From: Candidatus Obscuribacterium magneticum | GTDB taxonomy: Bacteria; Elusimicrobiota; Elusimicrobia; F11 | DNA length: 37,275 nt | Assembly (NCBI GenBank): GCA_020523905.1 | Contig: JAJAPZ010000021.1 | Span: 1 to 37,275 of the forward strand | Direction: 5' to 3' | Part shown: in pieces, positions 25,307-32,759 of the stretch | Layout of the letters: every line of letters begins with the position of its first letter | Numbering within the stretch: position 1 is the first letter of the stretch | The notes under the pieces: model-generated | The model's input: the letters and a program-made list of their open reading frames with translations, nothing else | What the model was told of the DNA's origin: nothing | The model's database searches: none | Made by a program: the position numbers and the translations under genes

Positions 25307-26152
25307 TTATTGAATCAAAATGTTATCGATCAGACGTGTTTTTCCGACCTTGACGGCGGCCGCCAAAAGGAGGGAGCCTTTCAGCGGCCGAACGGGCTGA
25401 AGTGTGTGAGAATCAACCAGTTCGACATAGTCGATGGCGACTTGGGGGATCGTTAATAGAATGGATTTCACTTTATGAATAATGACGTGTGGGTTGCGGA
25501 CTGATCTTAAGAGTTTTCTCCCTTCTTGTAAAGCGGCGTAAAGTTTTGCTGCTTCCCTCCTTTCAGAAGGAGAGAGATAGGCGTTGCGGCTGGAGAGCGC
25601 AAGGCCGTCGGCTTCGCGAACGGTGGGGCAGCGGACGATTTTGATCCCGAAGTTTAAATCTTCGTTCATCTGCTCGATGACGCGGACCTGCTGGTAGTCC
25701 TTGAGGCCGACGTAGGCGCGCGTGGGGCGGACGATGTTGAATAACTTGGCCACCACCGTGGCGACGCCGACAAAGTGGCGGGGGCCTCGGGATGTGGGAG
25801 AGCCGCAGAGGGTATCGGTCAGCAGATCCACCGCCACCGATGTTGAAAATTCGCTGGAATACATGGATTTCACCTCAGGGTTCAGCAGAATGTCGACTCC
25901 TTCTTTCTTCAAGAGTTCTTTGTCTTTCTTCCAAGGCCGTGGATATCGTTTGAGATCTTCCCGGGGCCCGAATTGAATGGGATTGACAAAAATGGATACA
26001 ACAGTGATTTTGTTTTCTTTGCGGGCGCGCCGAATGAGCGAGAGATGCCCTTCGTGGAGAGCGCCCATGGTGGGGACGAAACCGATGGACGTTTTTGGCG
26101 GAGCCGACTGCCGCCAGGTTTGCATAAGCGAGGGACGGGTTATTATTTTCAT
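25307..26152 (-). CDS. panC: Pantothenate synthetase
   Basis: A 281-residue enzyme that joins pantoate and beta-alanine using ATP. It has the nucleotidyltransferase signature VPTMGALHEGHLSLIRRA (HxGH type), SIFVNPIQFGPREDLKRYPR, RGPRHFVGVATVVAKLFNIV, AYVGLKDYQQVRVI, and READGLALSSRNAYLS (KMSKS-like region). Length is normal. It pairs with panB upstream, though 162 bases containing two REP-like palindromes separate them. There is no panD in the window. Confidence 0.96.
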   Translation of the reverse strand: MKIITRPSLMQTWRQSAPPKTSIGFVPTMGALHEGHLSLIRRARKENKITVVSIFVNPIQFGPREDLKRYPRPWKKDKELLKKEGVDILLNPEVKSMYSSEFSTSVAVDLLTDTLCGSPTSRGPRHFVGVATVVAKLFNIVRPTRAYVGLKDYQQVRVIEQMNEDLNFGIKIVRCPTVREADGLALSSRNAYLSPSERREAAKLYAALQEGRKLLRSVRNPHVIIHKVKSILLTIPQVAIDYVELVDSHTLQPVRPLKGSLLLAAAVKVGKTRLIDNILIQ

Positions 26153-26205
26153 AAATTCGATGCGCTATTTATACAACTCGTCAAGTAAAGTGACGTTCGT
26201 AAGTC

Positions 26206-26294
26206 GTCATCCCCGCGCAAGCGGGGATCCAGGCCTTAAACTCGCCGTCGAAAAGAAAGTTTACAGACTGGATTCCCGCTTTCGCGGGAATGAC
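26206..26294. repeat. Paired REP-like palindromes between panB and panC
   Basis: Two facing palindromes, 26206-26232 (ATCCCCGC type) and 26269-26294 (ATTCCCGC type), make an 89-base composite almost the same length as the one at 3436-3523. The spacer begins CCAGGCCTTAA and ends GTTTACAGACTGG, like the 3436 copy. It sits in the middle of an otherwise tightly packed operon. Confidence 0.87.
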
Positions 26295-26314
26295 GGGTCG
26301 ATGTTACTTTTGTA

Positions 26315-27112
26315 TTAGTAACAATTTTCAGTAGCGGGAAAGCGGTGCGACCGGACCTCTTTGATGTATTGCGCAACGCTTTGTTTCATCATTTTGTTTA
26401 GGTCCGCGTACTTTTTGACGAATTTTGGTGTTGGGCCCTCCGATATCCCCAGCATGTCATCAAGAACAAGGATTTGGCCGTCGCAATCGGGACCCGCGCC
26501 GATGCCGATGGTCGGGATCTTGAGCGTCTTTGTGATGCACCGGCCCAAGGGGGCGGGGATCCCTTCCAGGACCAGACAGAAGACGCCCAGGTATTGAAGG
26601 AGTTTCGCATCGGCCATGATCGCATTCGCCTCCGGAGGTTTTCTTCCTTGAACGTGGTAGCCCCCTTTCATATGAATGGATTGGGGGGTCAGTCCGAGGT
26701 GCCCCATCACGGGAATATTGGCGTTTATCAAAGCTTTTACAGAGTTGGCCACCCGGCGGCCCCCTTCCATTTTGACGGCGTGGGCTCCGCCTTCCTTTAT
26801 TAAGCGGCCGGCGGCGATGGCGGCTTCCCACGAGGCGGCTTCATAAGAAAGAAAAGGCAGGTCGGCAACCAAGAGGGCGCGTTTAATCCCCCGCGCGGCC
26901 GCTTTGGTGTGGTGAATCATTTCTTCTAATGATATGGGAATGGTATTGGGGTAACCCAGCCGTGTGTTGGCGAGGGAATCCCCCGCCAAAGCCATGTCGA
27001 TGCCGGCTTCATCGATCAGCCGTGCCGTCGCCGCGTCGTAGCAGGTCAAGGCCGTGATGGGGATTTTTTCTTTTTTTCGTTTTTGAAGGGATAAAACCGT
27101 GACTTTTTCCAC
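26315..27112 (-). CDS. panB: 3-methyl-2-oxobutanoate hydroxymethyltransferase
   Basis: 265 residues from GTG 27112. The enzyme makes ketopantoate from alpha-ketoisovalerate and methylene-THF, the first committed pantothenate step. Visible family motifs are ITALTCYDAATARLIDEAGIDMALAGDSLA, HTKAAARG, LLVADLPFLSY, GAHAVKMEGG, IPVMGHLGLTPQS, FCLVLEGIP, TIGIGAGPDCDGQILVLDDMLG. Metal ligands are the Asp of GDS and of ADLP. The frame is open upstream to 27337 inside folK, but family length supports GTG 27112. That start lies 67 bases inside the 3' end of folK, in a different frame. Confidence 0.95.
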   Translation of the reverse strand: MEKVTVLSLQKRKKEKIPITALTCYDAATARLIDEAGIDMALAGDSLANTRLGYPNTIPISLEEMIHHTKAAARGIKRALLVADLPFLSYEAASWEAAIAAGRLIKEGGAHAVKMEGGRRVANSVKALINANIPVMGHLGLTPQSIHMKGGYHVQGRKPPEANAIMADAKLLQYLGVFCLVLEGIPAPLGRCITKTLKIPTIGIGAGPDCDGQILVLDDMLGISEGPTPKFVKKYADLNKMMKQSVAQYIKEVRSHRFPATENCY

Positions 27113-27612
27113 AACGCTTGGATGGTAACTCTTTGGCCATAGGGCGTCAATCGACGAAGAAGGGTTCGGTTGGTGACCTTCAACCGGGGATGAATCAGCT
27201 TGGGCGCCAGCTCGCAAAAGGGGACGAGAACGAAACGCCGCCGGTGGTAGCGCGGGTGAGGAAGCATGAGATTTTGGGACGCCACAATTTTTCGGCCAAA
27301 GGTCAGAATGTCCAAATCGATGGGGCGGGGGCCCCATTTGACCCCACTTTTCCGATTATATTTTTTCTCGATGCGCTGGAGATCGAAGAGAAGTTCTATC
27401 GGCGATTTTCCTGTTTTTATCTTTGCGACCGCGTTTAAAAAAGGCCTTTGGGGAGGACCGCCCACAGGCTCCGTTTCATAAAGCGAGGAAACCTCTTCGA
27501 GATGAACATCCGGAAGGTTCCGGATGTCCCGGACGGCGTTCGATACCCGTTGGAGCCGCCGGCCTTGGTTTGATCCAAGTGCGATAAAAGCGGGTGTCAT
27601 TCTTGGGACCAT
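27046..27612 (-). CDS. folK: 2-amino-4-hydroxy-6-hydroxymethyldihydropteridine pyrophosphokinase
   Basis: A 188-residue HPPK of the folate pathway. Motifs are FIALGSNQGRR, SSLYETEPVGGPPQRPFLNAV, and the signature KWGPRPIDLDILTFG (GPRxIDLDIL), followed by LMLPHPRYHRRRFVLVPFCELAP. The last 20 or so residues, with KNEKKKKSPSRP, exceed the usual HPPK length and come from the overlap with panB. An alternative ATG at 27600 would remove four residues. It appears to be the first gene of the long minus-strand cluster; a perfect TATAAT lies just upstream. Confidence 0.95.
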   Translation of the reverse strand: MVPRMTPAFIALGSNQGRRLQRVSNAVRDIRNLPDVHLEEVSSLYETEPVGGPPQRPFLNAVAKIKTGKSPIELLFDLQRIEKKYNRKSGVKWGPRPIDLDILTFGRKIVASQNLMLPHPRYHRRRFVLVPFCELAPKLIHPRLKVTNRTLLRRLTPYGQRVTIQALWKKSRFYPFKNEKKKKSPSRP

Positions 27613-27624
27613 AAGAAGTCATCT

Positions 27625-27630
27625 ATTATA
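27625..27630 (-). promoter_or_regulatory. Perfect -10 hexamer upstream of folK
   Basis: On the minus strand TATAAT occupies 27630-27625, 12 bases before ATG 27612. No -35 match is seen at the usual distance, where a long palindrome (27633-27661) lies. Transcription from here would give a very short leader. It is the only plausible promoter seen for the folK-led cluster. Confidence 0.35.
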
Positions 27631-27632
27631 AC

Positions 27633-27661
27633 GTACGGGCGCAGCATTGCTGCGCCCGTAC
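27633..27661. repeat. Perfect 14-bp-arm palindrome
   Basis: GTACGGGCGCAGCA (27633-27646) and its exact complement (27648-27661) flank a single T. No T-run follows on either strand, so it is a poor terminator. It looks like a dispersed palindromic repeat of a family different from the GTCAT/ATCCAG type. Confidence 0.8.
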
Positions 27662-27863
27662 AGAAAAAATCTGGTACAGCTTTCTTCGCGGTACCGATTC
27701 GATTACGAATTTTATAATGCCGGTACCGTCCCGGCATTATCGGTTCACTATCGAGCGGGACGGGAGCGACGGACACACCGTCGGTATCGACGGAAACAGG
27801 GGACCTTTCGACGACTCGACGGAGGAGAGATTGTTTACCGTCGGGAAATAATCGATTTATAGC
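27662..27863. other. Gene-free region rich in inverted repeats
   Basis: Within the 344-base gap between folK and the small plus-strand gene I find no convincing gene. Short inverted repeats crowd it: ATTCG/CGAAT at 27697-27710, ATAATGCCGG/CCGGCATTAT at 27714-27740 with a seven-base loop, and CGTCG/CGACG at 27779-27792. A 71-codon frame crosses it but lacks a ribosome site and has Arg-rich low-quality content. A structured RNA or decayed mobile element is possible. Confidence 0.4.
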
Positions 27864-27891
27864 TTGACAATATTTTCCCTCTTAGTGTACT
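27864..27891 (+). promoter_or_regulatory. Promoter of the small duplicated protein gene
   Basis: A perfect -35 TTGACA at 27864-27869 is followed after 16 bases by TGTACT (27886-27891), a four-of-six -10 match. Transcription would begin near 27898, giving a leader of about 60 bases with AAGGGGG before ATG 27957. Confidence 0.55.
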
Positions 27892-27956
27892 CTTCATCCC
27901 ATCCATCAACGTGGTGGAGTCGTTCTGATGTTTAATTATCAAGGGGGTCTACCTAC

Positions 27957-28178
27957 ATGTCTCAAAAAGTGGCAAAAGCAGGCATCAAAAGAGAAGATGG
28001 CTATCTGTATTTCATCGACAAGCAAGGTGACATCTCGCGGGCCAAAATGGCGCGCGGCGGCAAGAAGGGCGGCAAACCCCAGAAGGTGACCAAGCTCGGC
28101 ATCAAGAAAGAAAAGGGTTACCTGTATTTCATCGACAAGCAGGGGGATGTCTCCCGGGCAAAGATGGTTCGCCGTTAA
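27957..28178 (+). CDS. Small basic protein made of two near-identical repeats
   Basis: A 73-residue Lys/Arg/Gly-rich protein. Residues 4-33 and 43-72 are repeats of one 30-residue unit: KVxKxGIK(R/K)E, then GYLYFIDKQGD(I/V)SRAKM and a final Arg. The linker is GGKKGGKPQ. The DNA repeats with a 117-base period, with silent changes, so selection keeps the protein sequence. There is no signal peptide or membrane helix. The high charge and aromatic YLYF core suggest a small nucleic-acid- or polymer-binding protein, but I recognise no named family. Expression signals are strong: a TTGACA promoter, AAGGGGG about nine bases before the ATG, and a perfect terminator at 28203. It is transcribed alone. 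Confidence 0.82.
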   Translation: MSQKVAKAGIKREDGYLYFIDKQGDISRAKMARGGKKGGKPQKVTKLGIKKEKGYLYFIDKQGDVSRAKMVRR

Positions 28179-28202
28179 ACAACGACGAAAGAAAAGTTCT
28201 TC

Positions 28203-28240
28203 AAAAACGCCCCCGTCAGAATTCTGACGGGGGCGTTTTT
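28203..28240. terminator. Perfect bidirectional rho-independent terminator
   Basis: A 38-base perfect palindrome: arms AAAAACGCCCCCGTCAGAA and complement, giving a GC-rich stem with a T-run on the exit side of either strand. It serves the small plus-strand gene (stop 28178) and the minus-strand prepilin operon (stop 28242), which converge here. Confidence 0.95.
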
Positions 28241-28241
28241 G

Positions 28242-29525
28242 CTACCAGGAGGTTTTGATCTCGTCCCAGGATTTGCGGGTGATGGGCGAATCGCTCATCA
28301 CAACGTTGTTGGCGACCGAGGTGTCGTAGTAAAGCGTGAGGGTGTTTAATGACACTTCATCGCCAGCGTAAATGGCTCCGCAAAGTTTGGCTCCCCCACC
28401 GGAATTGGTCAGGTCATCTCCCACATAAAGAAAGCCGTGCATTCCGCAGCTGGTGATGGAGTAGCTGCCGCCGTTGGTCCATCCCGACGCCGTCCAGAAG
28501 TTCGTTGCTTGCGTACTTTTTTGATATTCATCTTGGGCTTTGTTGGGAATCGTTGCTGTGTAATTGGTGCTGCCTGCGTTGTAATCCAAGTCTCCAATGG
28601 CCACAAGAGCTTCAATATTTAACCAAGCACCGCCGGGGAAGGAAACGATGTTACCTGTGGTCGTCCCATTGCCGTCAATGAAAATGACACACGTGCTGCA
28701 GGTGAATATATATTCCGTAGCGGACCCGCCGCCTGGTTTTTGGATTTTTACATCTTGACCCGTATAATAACCTGAATCGCAACCATATAGATTCGTTGGT
28801 GTAGCAGCGCCGCTGCCGGTGGAGGCCCGTAAAAGAGGCACACAGCTTTTTTTAGCCTTATCGCGGTAATCATCCAGTTTGATAAGAGGGGCGGTACCCA
28901 GATTTTGGTAAGCGGCATAGTCATAGGTTGACCAGTTGCCTGAAGGGAGGGCCCCGTTGTTGCTGTCGTTCGCTTCATCCCGGCCCTTGATCATGCCGGC
29001 GGAATATTTCCGGGGGTAGTACTGATTCGGTTCTTCGTCAATGGAGGTGTAGCTGACCACCTGTCCCCAGTGCACGATCAGATTCGGTTTGTACTTAATG
29101 GCCCCATCAACGGAAAGGGCCCCCAGTGTGCTGGACTTGCTGTAGACGCCTTTGACGGCTTGGACGTCGCTGCTGGCCGACGCTTTTCCTTTTGAGATGA
29201 CGGTCACCTCGCCTGTTCCCGGCCCCGATTGAAAATCAATTTTGTAGACGCCTCCTGAAATATCGGCATATTCCACGTCATCTTCATATCCTGTGACAGG
29301 GGTGCTCGAAACGGCATTGTTCCAAATGGTTGAGGATTCCCTGAGCTTCCAAATGCCCCGGTCCTGCCCCGCTTCCGACAGGTGAAAGGCAGTCGTTTTT
29401 TTCCGTTGGTGGACGGTTAGCTTCCCTTCGTGTTGAATGAGATAAATCAGGGTGGGGACAAATACGAGGAGAAGCGAGATGATAAGAAGGGCCGTGACCA
29501 TCGTGAAACCTTTTTGTTTTTTCAT
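28242..29525 (-). CDS. PilX/GspK-like prepilin, large, without Glu5 (set A)
   Basis: A 427-residue protein with a short prepilin leader MKKQKG, then FTMVTALLIISLLLVFVPTLIYLI. The N-terminal part, with KKTTAFHLSEAGQDRGIWKLRE, matches the PilX N-terminal region (A-F-x-x-A-E-A-G). After cleavage, residue +5 is Thr instead of the usual Glu, as in tip-located GspK pseudopilins. The body is a large, Gly/Asn/Thr-rich beta region with several Cys (CGMHGFLYVGDD, CGAIYAGDE). Motifs VHWGQV, YYPRKYSAG and GFLYVGDD recur in the paralogue at 35739, showing common descent. It is last in the set A operon; its ATG overlaps the stop of the PilW-like gene (TGATG). Confidence 0.82.
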   Translation of the reverse strand: MKKQKGFTMVTALLIISLLLVFVPTLIYLIQHEGKLTVHQRKKTTAFHLSEAGQDRGIWKLRESSTIWNNAVSSTPVTGYEDDVEYADISGGVYKIDFQSGPGTGEVTVISKGKASASSDVQAVKGVYSKSSTLGALSVDGAIKYKPNLIVHWGQVVSYTSIDEEPNQYYPRKYSAGMIKGRDEANDSNNGALPSGNWSTYDYAAYQNLGTAPLIKLDDYRDKAKKSCVPLLRASTGSGAATPTNLYGCDSGYYTGQDVKIQKPGGGSATEYIFTCSTCVIFIDGNGTTTGNIVSFPGGAWLNIEALVAIGDLDYNAGSTNYTATIPNKAQDEYQKSTQATNFWTASGWTNGGSYSITSCGMHGFLYVGDDLTNSGGGAKLCGAIYAGDEVSLNTLTLYYDTSVANNVVMSDSPITRKSWDEIKTSW

Positions 29526-30031
29526 CAGTTCATGATCCTCACTTTTTCGATGGCCATTTGGATGGCTTTGGTCTGGCCTTCGTACGTCTTTTTCTCGAAT
29601 GTGACGGAGACCGACAAAATGGTCGAGTCATCCGTGCGCGGATAGGTGAATGCGATGTAGCGCAAATTTTCGGAAATTGTGACGGTTGAGGCATTTTGAA
29701 CGAAGTTGAGTTTGTTGCCGGATTGGTAAAACTTTAGACTGCGGCTGTCGACCGTTTGGGCGAAAATGGTTGAGTACGGAGGTTGGCCGGACTCCTGGGA
29801 GATGACGATGGTGGAGGCCGTCGCCTGCCTCAGGGCTTGGTTGATTTGGGTCAGGCAGTTGCGGGCGTCCCGGACGGTTTCAAGGCGGGCGGCATTGAGC
29901 CGGTAAAAGCGGGTCACATTTTTTAAAAGGAGGGGGCCGACCGAAGCGAGGATGCCCAGAATGGCAACGACAATCATCATCTCGATGAGTGTCACGCCCA
30001 ACGACGGGGGGAGAAGACGTTTTTTTACCAT
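29525..30031 (-). CDS. PilW/GspJ-like minor prepilin (set A)
   Basis: A 168-residue type IV prepilin-like protein. The leader MVKKRLLPPSLG is cleaved before VTLIEMMIVVAILGILASVGPLLL, with Glu at +5. The body has RDARNCLTQINQALRQATASTIVISQ (PilW/GspJ-like), then a small beta part ending SVSVTFEKKTYEGQTKAIQMAIEKVRIMN. The paralogue at 35206 shares QPPYS.I, NLRY(I/V), FEK.TY.G.TK and a KV(R)IMN ending. It overlaps the PilV-like gene start-to-stop by seven bases and the PilX-like gene by one. It probably primes pilus or pseudopilus assembly with them. Confidence 0.87.
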   Translation of the reverse strand: MVKKRLLPPSLGVTLIEMMIVVAILGILASVGPLLLKNVTRFYRLNAARLETVRDARNCLTQINQALRQATASTIVISQESGQPPYSTIFAQTVDSRSLKFYQSGNKLNFVQNASTVTISENLRYIAFTYPRTDDSTILSVSVTFEKKTYEGQTKAIQMAIEKVRIMN

Positions 30032-32577
30032 GTGAAACCCCGGGTGGCTTTGCCTCCGGCCGTGATAGAGGCGATGGTGGATTTTTGAACGGTATAGGGG
30101 ACACCGTCATTCACAGTCGTGTACCAGGCATACACGTTGTACGTCGTTCCTCCCCGTAGCCGGATCGAATATTCGCCTTCGGAGTTGCTCGAACCGGCGT
30201 AATAGTAAACGGATCCTCCTCTGACGGTGCTCGTGATGGGATCCGGGACGGAACCGATGGTGGTGGTGTTCGGAACGGCCACGATTAAAACGCCAGTGCG
30301 AATAAGAGAGCCGCCGCTGTTGACCGACCCGTCTAGCGTTCCGAACGCATTGGTCACAGTGAAGGTTCCCGCGAAGACCGTGATTCCGCTAACGGAGGCT
30401 TTCGTCAGAGAGCTTGGGGAGGCCGATTCCCCGACCTCAAGCTGAGGAAAGAAGGAATAGGTGGCGACTGGAAGATTGGGGAAGAGAAAATAGCCGAAGT
30501 TGTCGGAGATGACCGATCCCATCTCGGCGCCAGATGCCGTATTGGACGCCACGATGGGGATCCCGGGGAGCCCGTCCACGCCGTTGGGGGTGACGAAACC
30601 TTGGATATGTCCCCCTTGATAAAGAACGATGTTTGGGGCGTCGGCGACATGGCCGGCATCGACGACAACCCCTGTGGTTTCGCCCGTTGTGTAGAGTGAG
30701 TTTTGGTTGTCCGAGTTGGCGATCACCGTGTGGATGCCGGCATCCACCTGGAGACGGTAATAGCCGTTGGAGTCGGTGGTGTCATTGTCGCCCGATGCTT
30801 TCACAGCAATGTCAGGTATGCCGGCGGGGGCGCTGTCAATCACCCGGCCGGTGATGTAGCCGCCGGTGGTGGGGGTCCCAAGGAAAATGGACCCGGCCGA
30901 TGTGGTCACTCCGTTGGTGACGACAATGTTGCTTTTCGTTCCGACCCATTCCTCACTCGACACAATGACTTCCCATGTTCCTGTGGCAACATTCGTAACC
31001 GTGAAAGCACCCGGCGTGGGAGCCCCCGAAACGATCGCCGAAGCGGACAGACCATCGGAGACGAAAACCAATGCGCCCTCGGCCGGCGTTCCGGATTCCG
31101 GCGGTTCAAGGGTGGCGGAATTTTTCGGAATGTCGGTATCCCCGTCAGTGAGATGCACCCAGTTGTCGTTGTTTGAGCTGGTGTCATAGGCGTTTCCTTT
31201 ATGGGCATGGATTCCCGCTGGAAACAGATCCATGGTGGTCGCAGTGGAGGAGGAATACGCCATGCGCACGAGGGTTTCATCGGAGGCGAGTCCGTCGGCT
31301 CCAGTTCCCCCGGAGAGCCGAAGTCCAGTCCCTTCCCGGGCGATGGAGGGTCCATAGGGACTGCCGCCCAACCGGCCCCAACCGACAGCATCCCACGTTG
31401 TCCCATTAACGTCGTAGTAACCAAGGGAAACAATCGCGACCCCTCCCGACACATCGAGGGGGATGCGGTTTTCCGGAGCTCCATTATTCGTTCCGTCGCT
31501 GTAGTAGGCATCGGCCATGACCCCATTCACCGTCGGCGAACTGGCCAGGAGGAAATAACTATTGGGGGGCATGGTTGTTGTGACATAGTACGTCAGGCCG
31601 TCGGGATTTAATTCGACCGGAGAGGCGGCTCCGTTGGTCAGATATTGGATGCGCAAGGTTGGACTGCCGGCGATATTCGATAAACCCGTCAATTTCGTCG
31701 GATTGTAAAGAACCACATACTCCAGATTGTCATCGGCGTCGACGGAAGCACAGACTTCGGCAATGTATATTCTGTTGTTAATGTAGGCCGTCCCGGTGAT
31801 GGTACCGTATCCCATGGCGGTCAAGTCAAAGGGGACCGATATCGTCGCGTTGGCGCCGATGGTTTGGTTTTTGGTGAGAGAAAAGTAGCCGCTCTTTGAA
31901 GCGGCCAGGTCGTAGGTTCCTTCTCCCACTTTGATGCTGTAGGCGCCGCCGGCATCCGTGACGTCGCGAAGCAAGGGATTTTGAAGGATGATAACGGTGG
32001 CGTCTTGGAGGTTGGAGCCGCCGGATGTCACGGTGCCGCTAAAGGTCGAATTCATGGGTTTGCGGTTCGGATTATCGCGTAAATTTGTCAGAGTCACTTT
32101 CTTCCAATCCGTTCCCTGTTGCCAAATGACGTAGGTGGTGATGAGTTTGAGGCCGGTGTCATTGTCGTACCAGTTGTTTGTCAATATATTGCCCCCGCTC
32201 TCGGTCACTTTTTGGATCAGGACGCGCCTTGTAAAGTTGATGCCGCCCACCTCGATGTCTTCGGGAGGGTAATAACCCTGATCGTATTCGAAAGCGCCCA
32301 AGCCCGCTTCGGGGGCTGTCACCGCCGCGGTCGTAACCAGCAACCGGTGGTAAGAGGAATTTTTCAACGCCTCAATTTTTTCTTGAACCAGATTGTTGGC
32401 CAGAGACCGCCCTTTGGAAACATAAATGGATTTTGAAATGTTTGACATCGCCCCGATGAAGGCCAGCGCCCCGACGGTAAAGAGGACGGTGGTGATCATG
32501 AGCTCGATGAGAGTGACACCGTGCTGGCGACGGCGGTGGGGGGGGACGGTCATGTGACAGAGGTGTTTTAAATTCAT
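30025..32577 (-). CDS. Giant PilV-like prepilin with lamin-tail-like and regulatory repeats (set A)
   Basis: About 850 residues from ATG 32577; ATG 32553 and TTG 32631 are alternatives. The leader ends RRRQHG, cleaved before VTLIELMITTVLFTVGALAFIG, with Glu at +5. Residues about 25-175 are a PilV-like core shared with the set B paralogue (GYYPPEDIEVGGINFTRR, DTGLK, YVIWQ). Then come a carboxypeptidase-regulatory-like beta domain (about 180-254), a lamin-tail-like domain (about 265-480; RIYIAEVCASVDADDNLEYVVLYN region, MPPNSYFLLASS), and about four further regulatory-like repeats (500-850; SNGYYRLQVDAG, NFGYFLFPNLPVATY, SEGEYSIRLRGGTTYNVYAWY). Usual PilV proteins are below 200 residues. The long beta-rich stalk would project from the pilus tip and could bind a surface or protein. 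Confidence 0.85.
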   Translation of the reverse strand: MNLKHLCHMTVPPHRRRQHGVTLIELMITTVLFTVGALAFIGAMSNISKSIYVSKGRSLANNLVQEKIEALKNSSYHRLLVTTAAVTAPEAGLGAFEYDQGYYPPEDIEVGGINFTRRVLIQKVTESGGNILTNNWYDNDTGLKLITTYVIWQQGTDWKKVTLTNLRDNPNRKPMNSTFSGTVTSGGSNLQDATVIILQNPLLRDVTDAGGAYSIKVGEGTYDLAASKSGYFSLTKNQTIGANATISVPFDLTAMGYGTITGTAYINNRIYIAEVCASVDADDNLEYVVLYNPTKLTGLSNIAGSPTLRIQYLTNGAASPVELNPDGLTYYVTTTMPPNSYFLLASSPTVNGVMADAYYSDGTNNGAPENRIPLDVSGGVAIVSLGYYDVNGTTWDAVGWGRLGGSPYGPSIAREGTGLRLSGGTGADGLASDETLVRMAYSSSTATTMDLFPAGIHAHKGNAYDTSSNNDNWVHLTDGDTDIPKNSATLEPPESGTPAEGALVFVSDGLSASAIVSGAPTPGAFTVTNVATGTWEVIVSSEEWVGTKSNIVVTNGVTTSAGSIFLGTPTTGGYITGRVIDSAPAGIPDIAVKASGDNDTTDSNGYYRLQVDAGIHTVIANSDNQNSLYTTGETTGVVVDAGHVADAPNIVLYQGGHIQGFVTPNGVDGLPGIPIVASNTASGAEMGSVISDNFGYFLFPNLPVATYSFFPQLEVGESASPSSLTKASVSGITVFAGTFTVTNAFGTLDGSVNSGGSLIRTGVLIVAVPNTTTIGSVPDPITSTVRGGSVYYYAGSSNSEGEYSIRLRGGTTYNVYAWYTTVNDGVPYTVQKSTIASITAGGKATRGFTW

Positions 32578-32759
32578 GGCGTAATCTAAATATACATATA
32601 TATAACGCCCCCTATCCAGGGTTACATTCAACAGTTACTCGTGATTTATCACACATTAAAATCTCTCTGAGATTATGATGTAAATTTACATAACACAAAT
32701 CACATGTATTTCAGTACATTGTCATTGAGTTGTCGTCGGGCATGTCGCATAATAATAGT
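32578..32759. promoter_or_regulatory. Divergent regulatory region between the two prepilin sets
   Basis: This AT-rich gap holds four dyads in under 80 bases: GTGATTTATCAC (32641-32652), AATCTCTCTGAGATT (32660-32674), the perfect ATGTAAATTTACAT (32678-32691), and TGTATTTCAGTACA (32705-32718). On the minus side, near-consensus TATATA-type -10 sequences lie at about 32583-32602. On the plus side TAATAA at 32750-32755 could be a -10 that would make the set B message nearly leaderless. Neither first gene has a clear Shine-Dalgarno. The dyads suggest shared control by one or more regulators. Confidence 0.5.

Noticed and set aside
25977..26318. 113-codon plus-strand frame
   Set aside because: It is antisense to panC, then reads the REP pair; no ribosome site.
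27113..27337. 75-codon upstream extension of panB
   Set aside because: It is folK read in another frame; PanB normally has about 265 residues, which fits GTG 27112.
27633..27661. Palindrome after folK promoter region as a rho-independent terminator
   Set aside because: No T-run follows on either strand, and no gene ends just before it.
27647..27862. 71-codon open frame between folK and the small protein gene
   Set aside because: No ribosome site; the start lies inside a palindrome; the translation is Arg-rich and shaped by inverted repeats in the DNA.
32641..32652. GTGATTTATCAC as a CRP site, given the cyclase in the window
   Set aside because: The half-sites are four bases apart; CRP sites need six (TGTGA-N6-TCACA).
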